Shown one piece after another: positions 6,874 to 14,121 of a stretch of 38,478 bases of DNA. Origin of the DNA: SIG440 sp045647905 (lineage in GTDB: Bacteria > Bacillota > Clostridia > Monoglobales > Monoglobaceae); the NCBI GenBank assembly GCA_045647905.1, contig JAZRMZ010000147.1:1-38478 (forward strand), in the 5' to 3' direction. Every line of letters begins with the position of its first letter. Within the stretch, counting starts at the first letter, position 1. Under the pieces are notes generated by a model that had not been told where the DNA came from, searched no databases, and saw nothing but the letters and a program-made list of their open reading frames with translations. The translations under genes and the position numbers were made by a program.

Positions 6874-7542
6874 TTGAATACCGAAAACTATATTGAAAAC
6901 AACAAAGTTATTATCTCAGGCACGGTTGCAGGAGAACCTGAATTTTCCCATGAAGTCTATGAGGAAACTTTTTATACCTTTTTATTAAACACGCAACGAC
7001 TGAGCGAAACCTACGATGTGATAAAAATTACAATTTCCGAAAAATTTCTTGCCGCAAATCCCCTCCAAATAGGGGATAGCGTGACGATTCACGGGCAGTT
7101 CAGGTCATACAATAATTTTTCGGGTGTGGGAAACCGTCTCATACTGACGGTTTTTGTTAAGTCAATTGTGCGAACCGAAACAAATGACGAAAACGAAAAA
7201 AATCTGAACTCAATTTATCTCAACGGCTACATATGCAAAAAGCCGATATACCGAACCACACCCTTTGGCAGAGAAATTGCCGATATTTTGCTTGCCGTCA
7301 ATCGTTCCTATAACAAATCGGATTATATTCCCTGCATTGCATGGGGCAGAAACGCCAAGTATGCCGAATGTTTTGAAGTGGGCGACAATATAATTGTGAA
7401 GGGCAGAATCCAGAGCCGTGAATACCAAAAACGTCTGAGTGAAACCGAGGTGGAAAATAAAATTGCTTATGAAGTATCGGTTTCGCAGCTCGAAACCGTT
7501 GCACGCCCATATTGCATATCCGAAAAGGAAATGTATTTTTAA
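6874..7542 (+). CDS. Two-OB-fold SSB-like single-stranded DNA-binding protein
   Basis: A 222-residue protein with two SSB-type OB folds in tandem. Fold 1 is about residues 9-100 (NKVIISGTVAGEPEF, FYTFLLNTQRLSETYDVI, DSVTIHGQFRSYNN) and fold 2 about 110-212 (SIYLNGYICKKPIYRTTPFG, ADILLAVNRSYNKSDYIPCI, VGDNIIVKGRIQSREYQK). It lacks the acidic C-terminal tip of canonical SSB, so it is not the main replication SSB. Start is TTG at 6874 with a GGGAGTGA site about 8 bases upstream. Clostridia often carry such an extra SSB-like gene of unclear role. It stands alone, followed by tRNA-Gly. Confidence 0.75.
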   Translation: MNTENYIENNKVIISGTVAGEPEFSHEVYEETFYTFLLNTQRLSETYDVIKITISEKFLAANPLQIGDSVTIHGQFRSYNNFSGVGNRLILTVFVKSIVRTETNDENEKNLNSIYLNGYICKKPIYRTTPFGREIADILLAVNRSYNKSDYIPCIAWGRNAKYAECFEVGDNIIVKGRIQSREYQKRLSETEVENKIAYEVSVSQLETVARPYCISEKEMYF

Positions 7543-7571
7543 ATAACTGTCAAAAAAATTTAATTTAAGTA

Positions 7572-7600
7572 TTGACAAACTCCCGCATTTATGATAGAAT
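7572..7600 (+). promoter_or_regulatory. Promoter of tRNA-Gly
   Basis: TTGACA (7572-7577) and TAGAAT (7595-7600) with a 17-bp spacer; the mature tRNA begins 29 bp after the -10 box. Confidence 0.82.
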
Positions 7601-7629
7601 AATTCTTGCAGTTGAGAAAACTGATATAT

Positions 7630-7704
7630 GCGGGAGTGGCTCAGTGGTAGAGCGTCACCTTGCCAAGGTGAACGTCGCGAGTTCGAATCTCGTCTTCCGC
7701 TCCA
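7630..7704 (+). tRNA. tRNA-Gly (anticodon GCC)
   Basis: Complete cloverleaf. The acceptor stem GCGGGAG pairs with CTTCCGC (one G-U). The D arm has GGCTCAGTGGTAGAGC, the anticodon stem-loop is CACC-TTGCCAA-GGTG with anticodon GCC, and the T arm is GCGAGTTCGAATCTCGT. The discriminator is U and CCA is encoded at 7702-7704. It has its own promoter and terminator, so it is a single-gene unit. Confidence 0.97.
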
Positions 7705-7708
7705 GAAA

Positions 7709-7743
7709 AAAGACAATTTTCGAAAGAAAATTGTCTTTTTTTT
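7709..7743 (+). terminator. Rho-independent terminator of tRNA-Gly
   Basis: Stem GACAATTTTC (7712-7721) and GAAAATTGTC (7726-7735) with a GAAA tetraloop, preceded by A-run and followed by eight T. Confidence 0.93.
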
Positions 7744-7764
7744 GTACGAAACTTGTATAATAAA

Positions 7765-7892
7765 GGTTCTTCAGTAAATGTTGGGGTTTGGCATAAAGAT
7801 TCTTCGCTTCGCTCAGAATGACCCGCACATCCTTAGGAAGGGTAGTTATTCTGAGCTTCTCGAAGTATCTTCCCAACATTTGTCACAGAACC
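7765..7892. repeat. Dispersed palindromic repeat copy 2 with outer inverted arms
   Basis: Core arms AGATTCTTCGCTTCGCTCAG (from 7798) and a degenerate partner ending in TATCTT (about 7844-7872). They are enclosed by a second inverted repeat: 7765-7785 starts GGTTCT and ends AAATGTTGGG, and 7872-7892 starts CCCAACATTT and ends AGAACC. The whole 128-bp unit is one nested palindrome. It lies between tRNA-Gly and the broken HTH gene. Confidence 0.72.
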
Positions 7893-7893
7893 A

Positions 7894-7937
7894 TAATAAA
7901 AAGCGACTTAACTCTTTTGATATAGAATTAAGTCGCT
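7894..7937 (-). terminator. Terminator of the broken HTH gene
   Basis: Perfect 10-bp stem AGCGACTTAA (7902-7911) / TTAAGTCGCT (7928-7937). On the minus strand it overlaps the HTH stop codon region and is followed by TTTTTATT. Confidence 0.75.
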
Positions 7938-8100
7938 ATTCATTTTCAAATTTAATAATATCCTCAATTTTGCAATTTAATGCAGTACAAATTTTATTTA
8001 AAATAAAACTGTCATATCTTATAACTTTGTTTTTATAATAATTATCAATTATGTGATAACGAATGCCCGTACGTTTTGACAATTCCTCTGAAAAGATAGC
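7936..8100 (-). pseudogene. 5'-truncated XRE/Cro-type HTH regulator
   Basis: The minus-strand frame encodes a 54-residue C-terminal portion of a small Cro/CI HTH protein: AIFSEELSKRTGIRYHIIDN, then YYKNKVIRYDSFILNKICTA and LNCKIEDIIKFENE. This is the recognition helix and C-terminal end of the YozG-like type (usual length about 65-75). The frame opens right after an in-frame TAG at 8101-8103 with no start codon, so the first helix and start are missing. The break coincides with the edge of the palindromic element at 8104-8277. The gene keeps its terminator, which argues for recent loss. Confidence 0.65.
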
Positions 8101-8103
8101 CTA

Positions 8104-8277
8104 AAAAAACAAGAACCCTACGTTGCAATGTCAATAAGTTAAGTGGTTTGTCATTCTGAACGAAGTGAAGAATCTTCATTTTTAAATAGATTCTTCGACT
8201 TCGCCTTTGGCTTCGCTCAGAATGACACGCTGTTCGTTTCTTTAACTTAATAACATTGTGCGTTGGGGTTCTTTTTG
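8104..8277. mobile_element. MITE-like nested palindrome (repeat copy 3)
   Basis: The outer arms are imperfect inverted repeats of about 34 bp: 8108-8142 reads CAAGAACCCTACG...ATAAGTTAAG and 8240-8277 is its approximate reverse complement (CTTTAACTTA...GGGGTTCTTTTT). Inside lies the dispersed core, GTCATTCTGAACGAAGTGAA at 8160-8179, facing GATTCTTCGA...GCTCAGAATGAC ending at 8225. It has no coding capacity. Its left edge abuts the truncated HTH frame and its right edge is 11 bp from the rubrerythrin stop, where it may serve as terminator. Confidence 0.6.
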
Positions 8278-8288
8278 AAAATCTACAA

Positions 8289-8831
8289 TTAATAATTCTT
8301 TGCCTGAAGTTCGAAGTATGCCTGAGGATGGAAGCAGGTGGGACAAACTTCGGGAGCTGATGTTCCAACAGCGATGTGTCCGCAGTTGCGACATTCCCAA
8401 ACCTGAACACCGCTCTTTTCAAATACTTCCTTTGCTTCAACATTGTGAAGAAGTGCGCGGTATCTTTCTTCGTGTTCCTTTTCAACAGCTGCCACGTTGC
8501 GGAACTGTGCTGCAAGTTCGGTGAAGCCTTCTTCTTCGGCTTCCTTTGCCATTCTGTCATACATATCGGTCCATTCGTAATTTTCGCCTTCGGCAGCGTG
8601 AACCAGATTTTCGGCAGTGTCGCCAAGCTCGCCAAGAGCTTTGAACCAAAGCTTTGCGTGTTCTTTTTCGTTGTCGGCGGTCTTCAAAAAGAGTGCCGCA
8701 ATCTGTTCGTAGCCATTTTTCTTTGCAACAGATGCAAAGTAGGTGTACTTATTTCTTGCCTGAGATTCGCCTGCAAAGGCCTCCCAGAGATTTTTTTCGG
8801 TTTTTGTTCCTGCGTATTTATTGTTTGCCAT
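8289..8831 (-). CDS. rbr: Rubrerythrin
   Basis: A 180-residue rubrerythrin. It has an N-terminal ferritin-like di-iron domain with paired ExxH-type ligands (GESQARNKY with Glu22, NEKEH with Glu55 and His58, and EKEHEERY near 128-135) and a C-terminal rubredoxin-like iron site (CRNCGH and CPTCFHP). Rubrerythrins reduce hydrogen peroxide with NADH-derived electrons in anaerobes and act in the cytoplasm. The ribosome-binding site AAGGAGG and a promoter lie directly upstream, so it is a monocistronic unit. All metal ligands expected for the class appear present. Confidence 0.96.
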   Translation of the reverse strand: MANNKYAGTKTEKNLWEAFAGESQARNKYTYFASVAKKNGYEQIAALFLKTADNEKEHAKLWFKALGELGDTAENLVHAAEGENYEWTDMYDRMAKEAEEEGFTELAAQFRNVAAVEKEHEERYRALLHNVEAKEVFEKSGVQVWECRNCGHIAVGTSAPEVCPTCFHPQAYFELQAKNY

Positions 8832-8869
8832 AATTTATCCTCCTTAATGTAAAATGATTTATTGATATA

Positions 8870-8897
8870 ATTTTATCACAAAAATATCATATGTCAA
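8870..8897 (-). promoter_or_regulatory. Promoter of rubrerythrin
   Basis: On the minus strand TTGACA (8892-8897) and TAAAAT (8870-8875), with a 16-bp spacer. No PerR-like operator could be read with confidence. Confidence 0.7.
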
Positions 8898-8904
8898 GAA
8901 AAAC

Positions 8905-9711
8905 TCAGATATTTTTATCGACCTTTTTTTTACACAGCTTTAGTATTGTCAGTCGCGCAAAGAAAAATACAATAAGTCCGAGACTTATCCATTGTGAGGT
9001 GGAAAAGCCTGAGAAAATTCCTCTGAAGGAATCACCCCTGAACATTTCGGTTAAGAATCGCATTATTGCGTACAGCAACAGATAAAAAGACAAAATGTTG
9101 CCTCTGTGCCGGGGCTTTTTTGCATATTTCAGAAGAATGAACATAATGAATATGTCCAGCAGAGCTTCCAAGGGCTGAACGGGGAAAAAGCCCACGTCAG
9201 GCGACAACCCGATTATGGAGTGCTTATAGTAAACCGCACCCAAGCCGCTGTATTTCATTCCGTAACAGCATCCGCCCAGAAGACAGCCGATTCTGCCTAT
9301 TGCGTGTCCCAGAGGTACATATGGCACAATGTGTTTTTCGATTCCAAACAGGTCGATTTTTGTGAAGTGTGCTGCAATCAGCGCTCCTGTTATGCCAAAA
9401 ATCAGCCCGCCATAAAAGACCATACCCGAATTTTGGGTTATGAAGGAGAAACTTAATCTGGCGGTTTGTTCGATTATATATGAAATGTCATAGGTAACAA
9501 GGGTAAAAAGCAATTTTGCGCCAAGAATAAAGGCAAATATGCAAATCACAAGTATAATGAGAAGGTATTCGGGGGGAACGTTTTCCTTTGTTATGGTTTT
9601 GTCGCTTTTGATGCTTCGGTATATAAGGAAGCAGGAAAGAAAAACAGCTATCACAAGACAAAGACCGTAGGTTGGAATTTTTGCGCCCAATATATTTAAA
9701 AAAGGAAGCAT
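8905..9711 (-). CDS. lgt: Prolipoprotein diacylglyceryl transferase
   Basis: A 268-residue multi-pass membrane enzyme (about seven hydrophobic segments). It transfers diacylglyceryl from phosphatidylglycerol to the lipobox cysteine of prolipoproteins. The signature HAIGRIGCLLGGCCYG lies near residues 136-151. Other Lgt elements are FYGGLIFGITGALIA, VQPLEALLD and RFLTEMFRGD near the C-terminus. The start at 9711 has only a weak GGACGG site upstream. The gene stands alone between rubrerythrin and the repeat-rich spacer; the short 73-bp spacer to rubrerythrin contains that gene's promoter. Confidence 0.95.
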   Translation of the reverse strand: MLPFLNILGAKIPTYGLCLVIAVFLSCFLIYRSIKSDKTITKENVPPEYLLIILVICIFAFILGAKLLFTLVTYDISYIIEQTARLSFSFITQNSGMVFYGGLIFGITGALIAAHFTKIDLFGIEKHIVPYVPLGHAIGRIGCLLGGCCYGMKYSGLGAVYYKHSIIGLSPDVGFFPVQPLEALLDIFIMFILLKYAKKPRHRGNILSFYLLLYAIMRFLTEMFRGDSFRGIFSGFSTSQWISLGLIVFFFARLTILKLCKKKVDKNI

Positions 9712-9747
9712 ATAAACACCGTCCTTATATGAATTAAAGAATTAAGA

Positions 9748-9920
9748 TATGGAAAGATTCCTCGCCCGTGGCCCAGAATGCCGGAGCGTTGAGCAAACAC
9801 GCCGGTGGCGTGTTTGCAGCGCAGGTTGGCAAAATGCGAGAGCATTTTGCGTGATAAAGAAAACACTTAGTGTTTTTACATACAGTGGTGAGATTCCTCG
9901 CCTGTGGCTCAGAATGACAA
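9748..9920. repeat. Repeat copies 4a/4b flanking a train of perfect hairpins
   Basis: Two same-orientation copies of the dispersed core (AGATTCCTCGC...CAGAATG near 9748-9775 and 9892-9918) bracket three consecutive perfect palindromes: GCAAACACGCC/GGCGTGTTTGC (9793-9817), GCAAAATGC/GCATTTTGC (9829-9850) and AAAACACT/AGTGTTTT (9860-9876). No coding sequence is evident in 9712-9959. Confidence 0.7.
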
Positions 9921-9953
9921 AAAGAGACTGTTGCTTTAACACAACAGCCCCTT
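9918..9953 (-). terminator. Terminator of the HTH-cupin-ligase gene
   Basis: On the minus strand the hairpin GGGGCTGTTG / CAACAGTCTC (9942-9951 and 9924-9933, with wobble pairs) is followed by TTTTTG, just after the stop codon of the fusion gene. Confidence 0.72.
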
Positions 9954-9959
9954 TTTCGT

Positions 9960-12242
9960 TTAAAGCTTTGCACGGATAATTTTTCCGCTTGTTGTCTTGG
10001 GAAGCTCGTCACGGAATACCACAATTCTGGGGTATTTGTAAGGAGCGGTATGTTCTTTTACGTAGGTCTGGATTTCCTTTTTCAGTTCTTCGGTGGGGGT
10101 TGTGTCCTTGGTGAGCACAATGCTTGCCTTTACAACCTGACCGCGAACGTCGTCGGGTTCTGCCGATACGCCACATTCAAGAACGTAGGGCAGTTCCATA
10201 ATAACGCTTTCGATTTCAAAGGGCCCGATTCGGTAGCCTGAGGACTTGATTACGTCGTCAATACGGCTCACATAGAAGTAGAAGCCGTCCTCGTCCTTAT
10301 ATGCCACGTCGCCCGTGTGATAAAGACCGTCGTGCCATACTTCGGCGGTTTTTTCTTCGTCACGATAGTAGCCCTTGAAGAGACCGCAGGGAACACGCTT
10401 TGATGTGCGGATAACAATTTCGCCGTTTTCACCAACTCCAACGCTGTTACCATCGGGGTCAACAATATCCACGTCATAAAGGGGAACGGGCTTGCCCATT
10501 GCACCCATTTTGTATTCTCTGCCGTAAAGATTACCGATGAGACAAGTGGTTTCGGTCTGACCGAAGCCTTCCATAATTTTCAGCCCCGTGAGCTTTTCAA
10601 TCTGTTTGAACACTTCGGGGTTCAGGGCTTCGCCTGCTGTGGTTGCGTGCTGAACAGAAGACATATCGTATTTTGAAATATCTTCTTTCATAAGCATTCT
10701 GTACATTGTGGGTGGAGCACAGAAGGTTGTGATTTTGTATTTTGCGAACATTGGCAGGATGTCTGCTGCATCAAATTTGTCAAAGTCATAAACAAAGAGT
10801 GCTGCTTCGCACAGCCATTGTCCGTAAATCTTGCCCCATGCCGCCTTTGCCCAGCCTGTGTCTGAAATTGTCAGATGCAGACCTTCGGGGTCAACACAGT
10901 GCCAGTAGTTTGCTGTGTGGAAGTGACCCAGAGGATATTTGAAGCTGTGGAGCGCCATTTTGGGGTTGCCTGTTGTTCCTGATGTGAAATAAAGAAGCAT
11001 ATCATCATCACCGCAGGGCGAATCTGCCTTGCGCTCATATACGTCGGGAAATGCTTTGTATTCCTCATCAAAGTTTCGCCAGCCGTCCTTTGAACCGCCA
11101 ACAATGATTTTTTCTCTCAGAGTTGTTGCATTTTTTGAACCTGCTTCTGCACGGTCGGCAATGTCATCGTCTGCGGTACACAGAATTGCCGAAACGCTTG
11201 CGGCTTCGTAGCGGTATTCATAGTCGTGCTCCTGAAGCAAAAAGCTTGCAGGGATTGAAATTGCACCGATTTTCTGAAGAGCAAGAGTTGCAATCCAGAA
11301 CTGATAGTGGCGTTTCAGCACCATCATAACCTTGTCGCCTTTTTTGATGCCCAAGGATTCAAAATAGTTTGCACACCGTGCCGATTCCTTCATAAAATCG
11401 GTGAAGGTGAAGCGTCTTTCTTCGTGGTCCTTTGAAACATAGAGCATCGCCAGTTTTTCGGGCTTGCGGCGTGCAATTTCGTCAACAACGTCAAAGGCAA
11501 AGTTGGACTTGTCCTCGTTTTTGAAGTCGATTGAAACAAGTGAGCCGTTTTCGTCTTCAACAGTGTCGATGAAGTCGTGATACACTCTCTTGTATTCCCG
11601 GTGGGGCTTGTAATTGGACTTTATAACCGCTTTTTCGGCTTTTTCAAGCTCTGTTCCCTTGAGGACAATTGCATAAAACACAGCGTCCTGACCTTCAACG
11701 GCAATCATACCGTGGGGCGTTGAACTGTCGTAATAGATGGTGTCGCCCTGATGAAGAATTTCGGTGTGGGAACCAATCTGAACCTTCAATGCGCCCTTCA
11801 GCACAATGTCAAGCTCCTGACCCGTATGTGTGGCAAGCTCAATATCCTTTTGCTCTGCTTCGGGGTCGTATTTACATTCAACATACAACGGCTCCGAAAC
11901 TCTGCCGTGGAATGCGGAGGCAAGGTTGTAGTATGTCATGCCGTGGGCTTCGTCAATTTTTGTACCCTCGCCGCTTCTTGTCACCACGTGGGATTTCAGC
12001 GTTGAGCTGACACCTTCGATGATGTCGGTTACGCCCACTTTGAAAGCCAGTGCACAACGGTAGATAAATGCAAAGCTCAGGTCGTGCTTGCCTTCCTCGC
12101 AGGCAGCATATTCTTCACGGGATACGCCCGTGAGCTTTGCCATGGTTTCCTTTGAAATTCCGCTGATGTGGCGGAGTTCTCTGATTCTGGTTGCAACTTC
12201 GCTAATTTTGAAGTCAAGACCGGTCATTGTTTCTTCGTTCAT
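9960..12242 (-). CDS. HTH-cupin-acyl-CoA synthetase (AMP-forming) fusion protein
   Basis: A 760-residue protein in one uninterrupted frame with three parts. Residues about 13-77 are an XRE helix-turn-helix (ELRHISGISKETMAKLTGVS). Residues about 105-200 are a cupin (HTGQELDIVLKGALKVQIG, GDTIYYDSSTPHG), the usual HTH-cupin regulator layout. Residues about 245-760 are an ANL-superfamily acyl-CoA synthetase with LLYFTSGTTGNPKMALHS, GFGQTETT, YHTGDVAYKDEDG, RIDDVIKSSGYRI and the catalytic-lysine end PKTTSGKIIRAKL. The enzyme half most resembles medium-chain/aryl acyl-CoA ligases that activate a carboxylate with ATP and CoA; the substrate cannot be read. Expression is controlled by the T-box upstream. 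Whether the HTH binds DNA is unknown. Confidence 0.9.
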   Translation of the reverse strand: MNEETMTGLDFKISEVATRIRELRHISGISKETMAKLTGVSREEYAACEEGKHDLSFAFIYRCALAFKVGVTDIIEGVSSTLKSHVVTRSGEGTKIDEAHGMTYYNLASAFHGRVSEPLYVECKYDPEAEQKDIELATHTGQELDIVLKGALKVQIGSHTEILHQGDTIYYDSSTPHGMIAVEGQDAVFYAIVLKGTELEKAEKAVIKSNYKPHREYKRVYHDFIDTVEDENGSLVSIDFKNEDKSNFAFDVVDEIARRKPEKLAMLYVSKDHEERRFTFTDFMKESARCANYFESLGIKKGDKVMMVLKRHYQFWIATLALQKIGAISIPASFLLQEHDYEYRYEAASVSAILCTADDDIADRAEAGSKNATTLREKIIVGGSKDGWRNFDEEYKAFPDVYERKADSPCGDDDMLLYFTSGTTGNPKMALHSFKYPLGHFHTANYWHCVDPEGLHLTISDTGWAKAAWGKIYGQWLCEAALFVYDFDKFDAADILPMFAKYKITTFCAPPTMYRMLMKEDISKYDMSSVQHATTAGEALNPEVFKQIEKLTGLKIMEGFGQTETTCLIGNLYGREYKMGAMGKPVPLYDVDIVDPDGNSVGVGENGEIVIRTSKRVPCGLFKGYYRDEEKTAEVWHDGLYHTGDVAYKDEDGFYFYVSRIDDVIKSSGYRIGPFEIESVIMELPYVLECGVSAEPDDVRGQVVKASIVLTKDTTPTEELKKEIQTYVKEHTAPYKYPRIVVFRDELPKTTSGKIIRAKL

Positions 12243-12273
12243 AATATCTCAATCCTTTCTTTAGAATTCCTTT

Positions 12274-12560
12274 GAGAAAAGAAAATCGCCTCAAAGAAAC
12301 TAAACTCTTTGAGACGAGTATTTTACCCGCGGTACCACTCAAATTGCATTATCTTTCGTGATAATACCCCTTCAGGTCCTGATTTCAGACCCTATGCACT
12401 AACGTAGCAGACACGGAAAGGTTCTACTGACCGCAAATGTGGCGGCTTTCTTCCTTTCTGCTCGGGAGCTACAATCCAAAATTCGGTTTTTGCGGCTCGC
12501 ACCAACCGCCGCTTCTCTCAAAAACCTACCCTGAGGACACTCTCCTTCAACGCATTTTTA
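12274..12560 (-). promoter_or_regulatory. T-box riboswitch, specifier probably UUU (Phe)
   Basis: The minus-strand leader has the T-box sequence GAGTGGTACCGCGGG (12326-12340) with antiterminator arms GAGT/ACTC. It is followed by the terminator stem CGTCTCAAAG / CTTTGAGGCG (12287-12316) and a T-rich tail (12274-12286). Stem I has the upper helix GGTTTTT / AAAAACC and the AGAGAAGC...GGTTGGTG distal elements. After the upper helix the strand reads GAATTTTGG, which places UUU in the specifier position at 12479-12481 (or shifted by one, still UUU). The antiterminator UGGU expects a tRNA with discriminator A, as tRNA-Phe has. T-boxes sense uncharged tRNA and allow readthrough under starvation. Confidence 0.9.
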
Positions 12561-12574
12561 TTTAATTACTAATA

Positions 12575-12603
12575 AAGATAACACAAATCCCGATTTTTGT
12601 CAA
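12575..12603 (-). promoter_or_regulatory. Promoter of the T-box transcript
   Basis: Minus strand TTGACA (12598-12603) and TATCTT (12575-12580), 17-bp spacer, just upstream of Stem I. Confidence 0.75.
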
Positions 12604-12631
12604 GTGGTGGAGGGCTTTTTTGTGAATGAAA

Positions 12632-12670
12632 AATAACAAATGAGCCTCTGCAATGATTTTGCAGAGGCTC
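12632..12670 (-). terminator. Terminator of the AGCS symporter gene
   Basis: Perfect 12-bp stem GAGCCTCTGCAA (12642-12653) / TTGCAGAGGCTC (12659-12670). On the minus strand it follows the symporter stop and is followed by ATTTGTTATTTTT. Confidence 0.85.
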
Positions 12671-12690
12671 GGATATTTGCTTATGTGTGA

Positions 12691-14094
12691 TTATTTTTTG
12701 TTTTTCTTGTTGGAATCAGACAATGCTGATTTCTTTACAATCTTGTACAGAGCGAACATAGCAATTGCGTTGGGGAGAACCATGAACTGATTGAAGGTAT
12801 CCTGTGTTACCCAAACAAGTTCGTTTTCCTGAACGATTGAGCCGATGAACACAAACAAAACAGCGATTATTGAATAAATCACGGTTGTCTTTTTGCCAAA
12901 AAGATAATTGAAGTTTATCTTACCAAAAAGATTCCAGCTGATGATTGTGGAAAGTGCAAAGAAGAACAAGCAGATTGCAACAAATGCATTACCACCGTTT
13001 GTTCCGAACACCTGTCCGAATGAAAGCTGAGCCATATTTGTTTTGTTGATGCCTTCTGCCGCACCTGCTGCAAGGGGGCCGTTGCCTGCATAGAGGCAAG
13101 AGATAACAACCAATGCAGTGAGAGTGAGAACAAGGAATGTGTCAATAAACACACCAATCATAGCCGTAACACCCTGTTCGTGAGGTGTTTTTACGTTTGC
13201 CATTGCGTGGGCATGAGGTGTTGAACCCATACCTGCTTCGTTTGAGAACAGACCTCTCTTTGCACCCTGAGTAATTGCCATCTTGATTGCCGCACCAAAA
13301 GTACCGCCGATGATGGCTGTGGGGTTGAATGCATACTTGAAAATCATTCCGAATGCTTCGGGAAGATTTTTGATGTTAATTACAAGAACAACAAGACCGC
13401 CAAGGATATAAAGACCTGCCATAAGAGGAACCATCTTTTCGGTTGTTGCCGCAATTCTCTGTGCACCGCCGATGATGATGAATGCCACGATGAGAGCCAC
13501 TACAAGACCTGTCACCCATGTGGGAAGTCCAAAGGCTGTGTTGAAGGTTGCGCCGATTGAGTTGGACTGAACCATACCGCCGATGAAGCCCAGAGAAATA
13601 ACTGTTGCAATTGCAAAGAAGCCTGCAAGGAATTTACCAAAACCGTTGGGGAAAGCCTTTTTTATGTAGAAAACGGGACCGCCGTGAACTTCGCCCTTTT
13701 CGTCTACTACTCTTGTTTCCTGTGCCAGAACAGCTTCGGCATAGATTGTTGCCATTCCGAGGAATGCGATAATCCACATCCAGAAGATTGCACCGGGACC
13801 ACCAAGCAGAATAGCACCTGAAGCACCAACGATGTTTCCTGTTCCCACCTGGCCTGCAATTGCTGTTGCCAAAGCCTGAAATGAACTCATACCGCTTGCT
13901 TGCTTTCCGCCCTTGAGAGAAAAGTTGCCGAATACATTACGCATACCTTCTCCGAAACAACGTATCTGCACAAACTTTGTTTTGAAGGTGAAGAAAAGTC
14001 CCACACCCACAAGAAGAATGAGAAGAACGTAGTCTGCCATGTATGTGTTGATGGTGTTCATTAACCACAACACTGATTGTTCGATTTTTGCCAT
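12691..14094 (-). CDS. AGCS-family sodium:alanine/glycine symporter
   Basis: A 467-residue polytopic transporter of the alanine/glycine:cation symporter family. Matching stretches are GVGLFFTFKTKFVQIRCFGE, ATAIAGQVGTGNIVGASGAI, GGPGAIFWMWIIAFLGMAT, GAKRGLFSNEAGMGSTPHAH and EQGVTAMIGVFIDTF; about 10-11 hydrophobic segments. It takes up small neutral amino acids with Na+ or H+. The start is the ATG at 14094 with GAGGAAAT upstream; the frame is open further 5' (to 14247), but that region is the glycine riboswitch and terminator, so those codons are not translated. Glycine control of the leader suggests that glycine is a substrate. Confidence 0.93.
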   Translation of the reverse strand: MAKIEQSVLWLMNTINTYMADYVLLILLVGVGLFFTFKTKFVQIRCFGEGMRNVFGNFSLKGGKQASGMSSFQALATAIAGQVGTGNIVGASGAILLGGPGAIFWMWIIAFLGMATIYAEAVLAQETRVVDEKGEVHGGPVFYIKKAFPNGFGKFLAGFFAIATVISLGFIGGMVQSNSIGATFNTAFGLPTWVTGLVVALIVAFIIIGGAQRIAATTEKMVPLMAGLYILGGLVVLVINIKNLPEAFGMIFKYAFNPTAIIGGTFGAAIKMAITQGAKRGLFSNEAGMGSTPHAHAMANVKTPHEQGVTAMIGVFIDTFLVLTLTALVVISCLYAGNGPLAAGAAEGINKTNMAQLSFGQVFGTNGGNAFVAICLFFFALSTIISWNLFGKINFNYLFGKKTTVIYSIIAVLFVFIGSIVQENELVWVTQDTFNQFMVLPNAIAMFALYKIVKKSALSDSNKKNKK

Positions 14095-14121
14095 AATAAT
14101 TTCCTCCTGTTTTTTTGCAAC

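Noticed and set aside
8045..8635. A 196-residue minus-strand frame overlapping rubrerythrin and repeat copy 3
   Set aside because: It is antiparallel-frame noise over the rubrerythrin gene and runs through the palindromic element; sequence is low in plausible protein features.
12274..12560. Tryptophan as T-box specificity, since TGG follows UUU in the specifier strand
   Set aside because: The antiterminator UGGU requires a tRNA ending ACCA; bacterial tRNA-Trp normally has discriminator G, and TGG lies outside the usual register.
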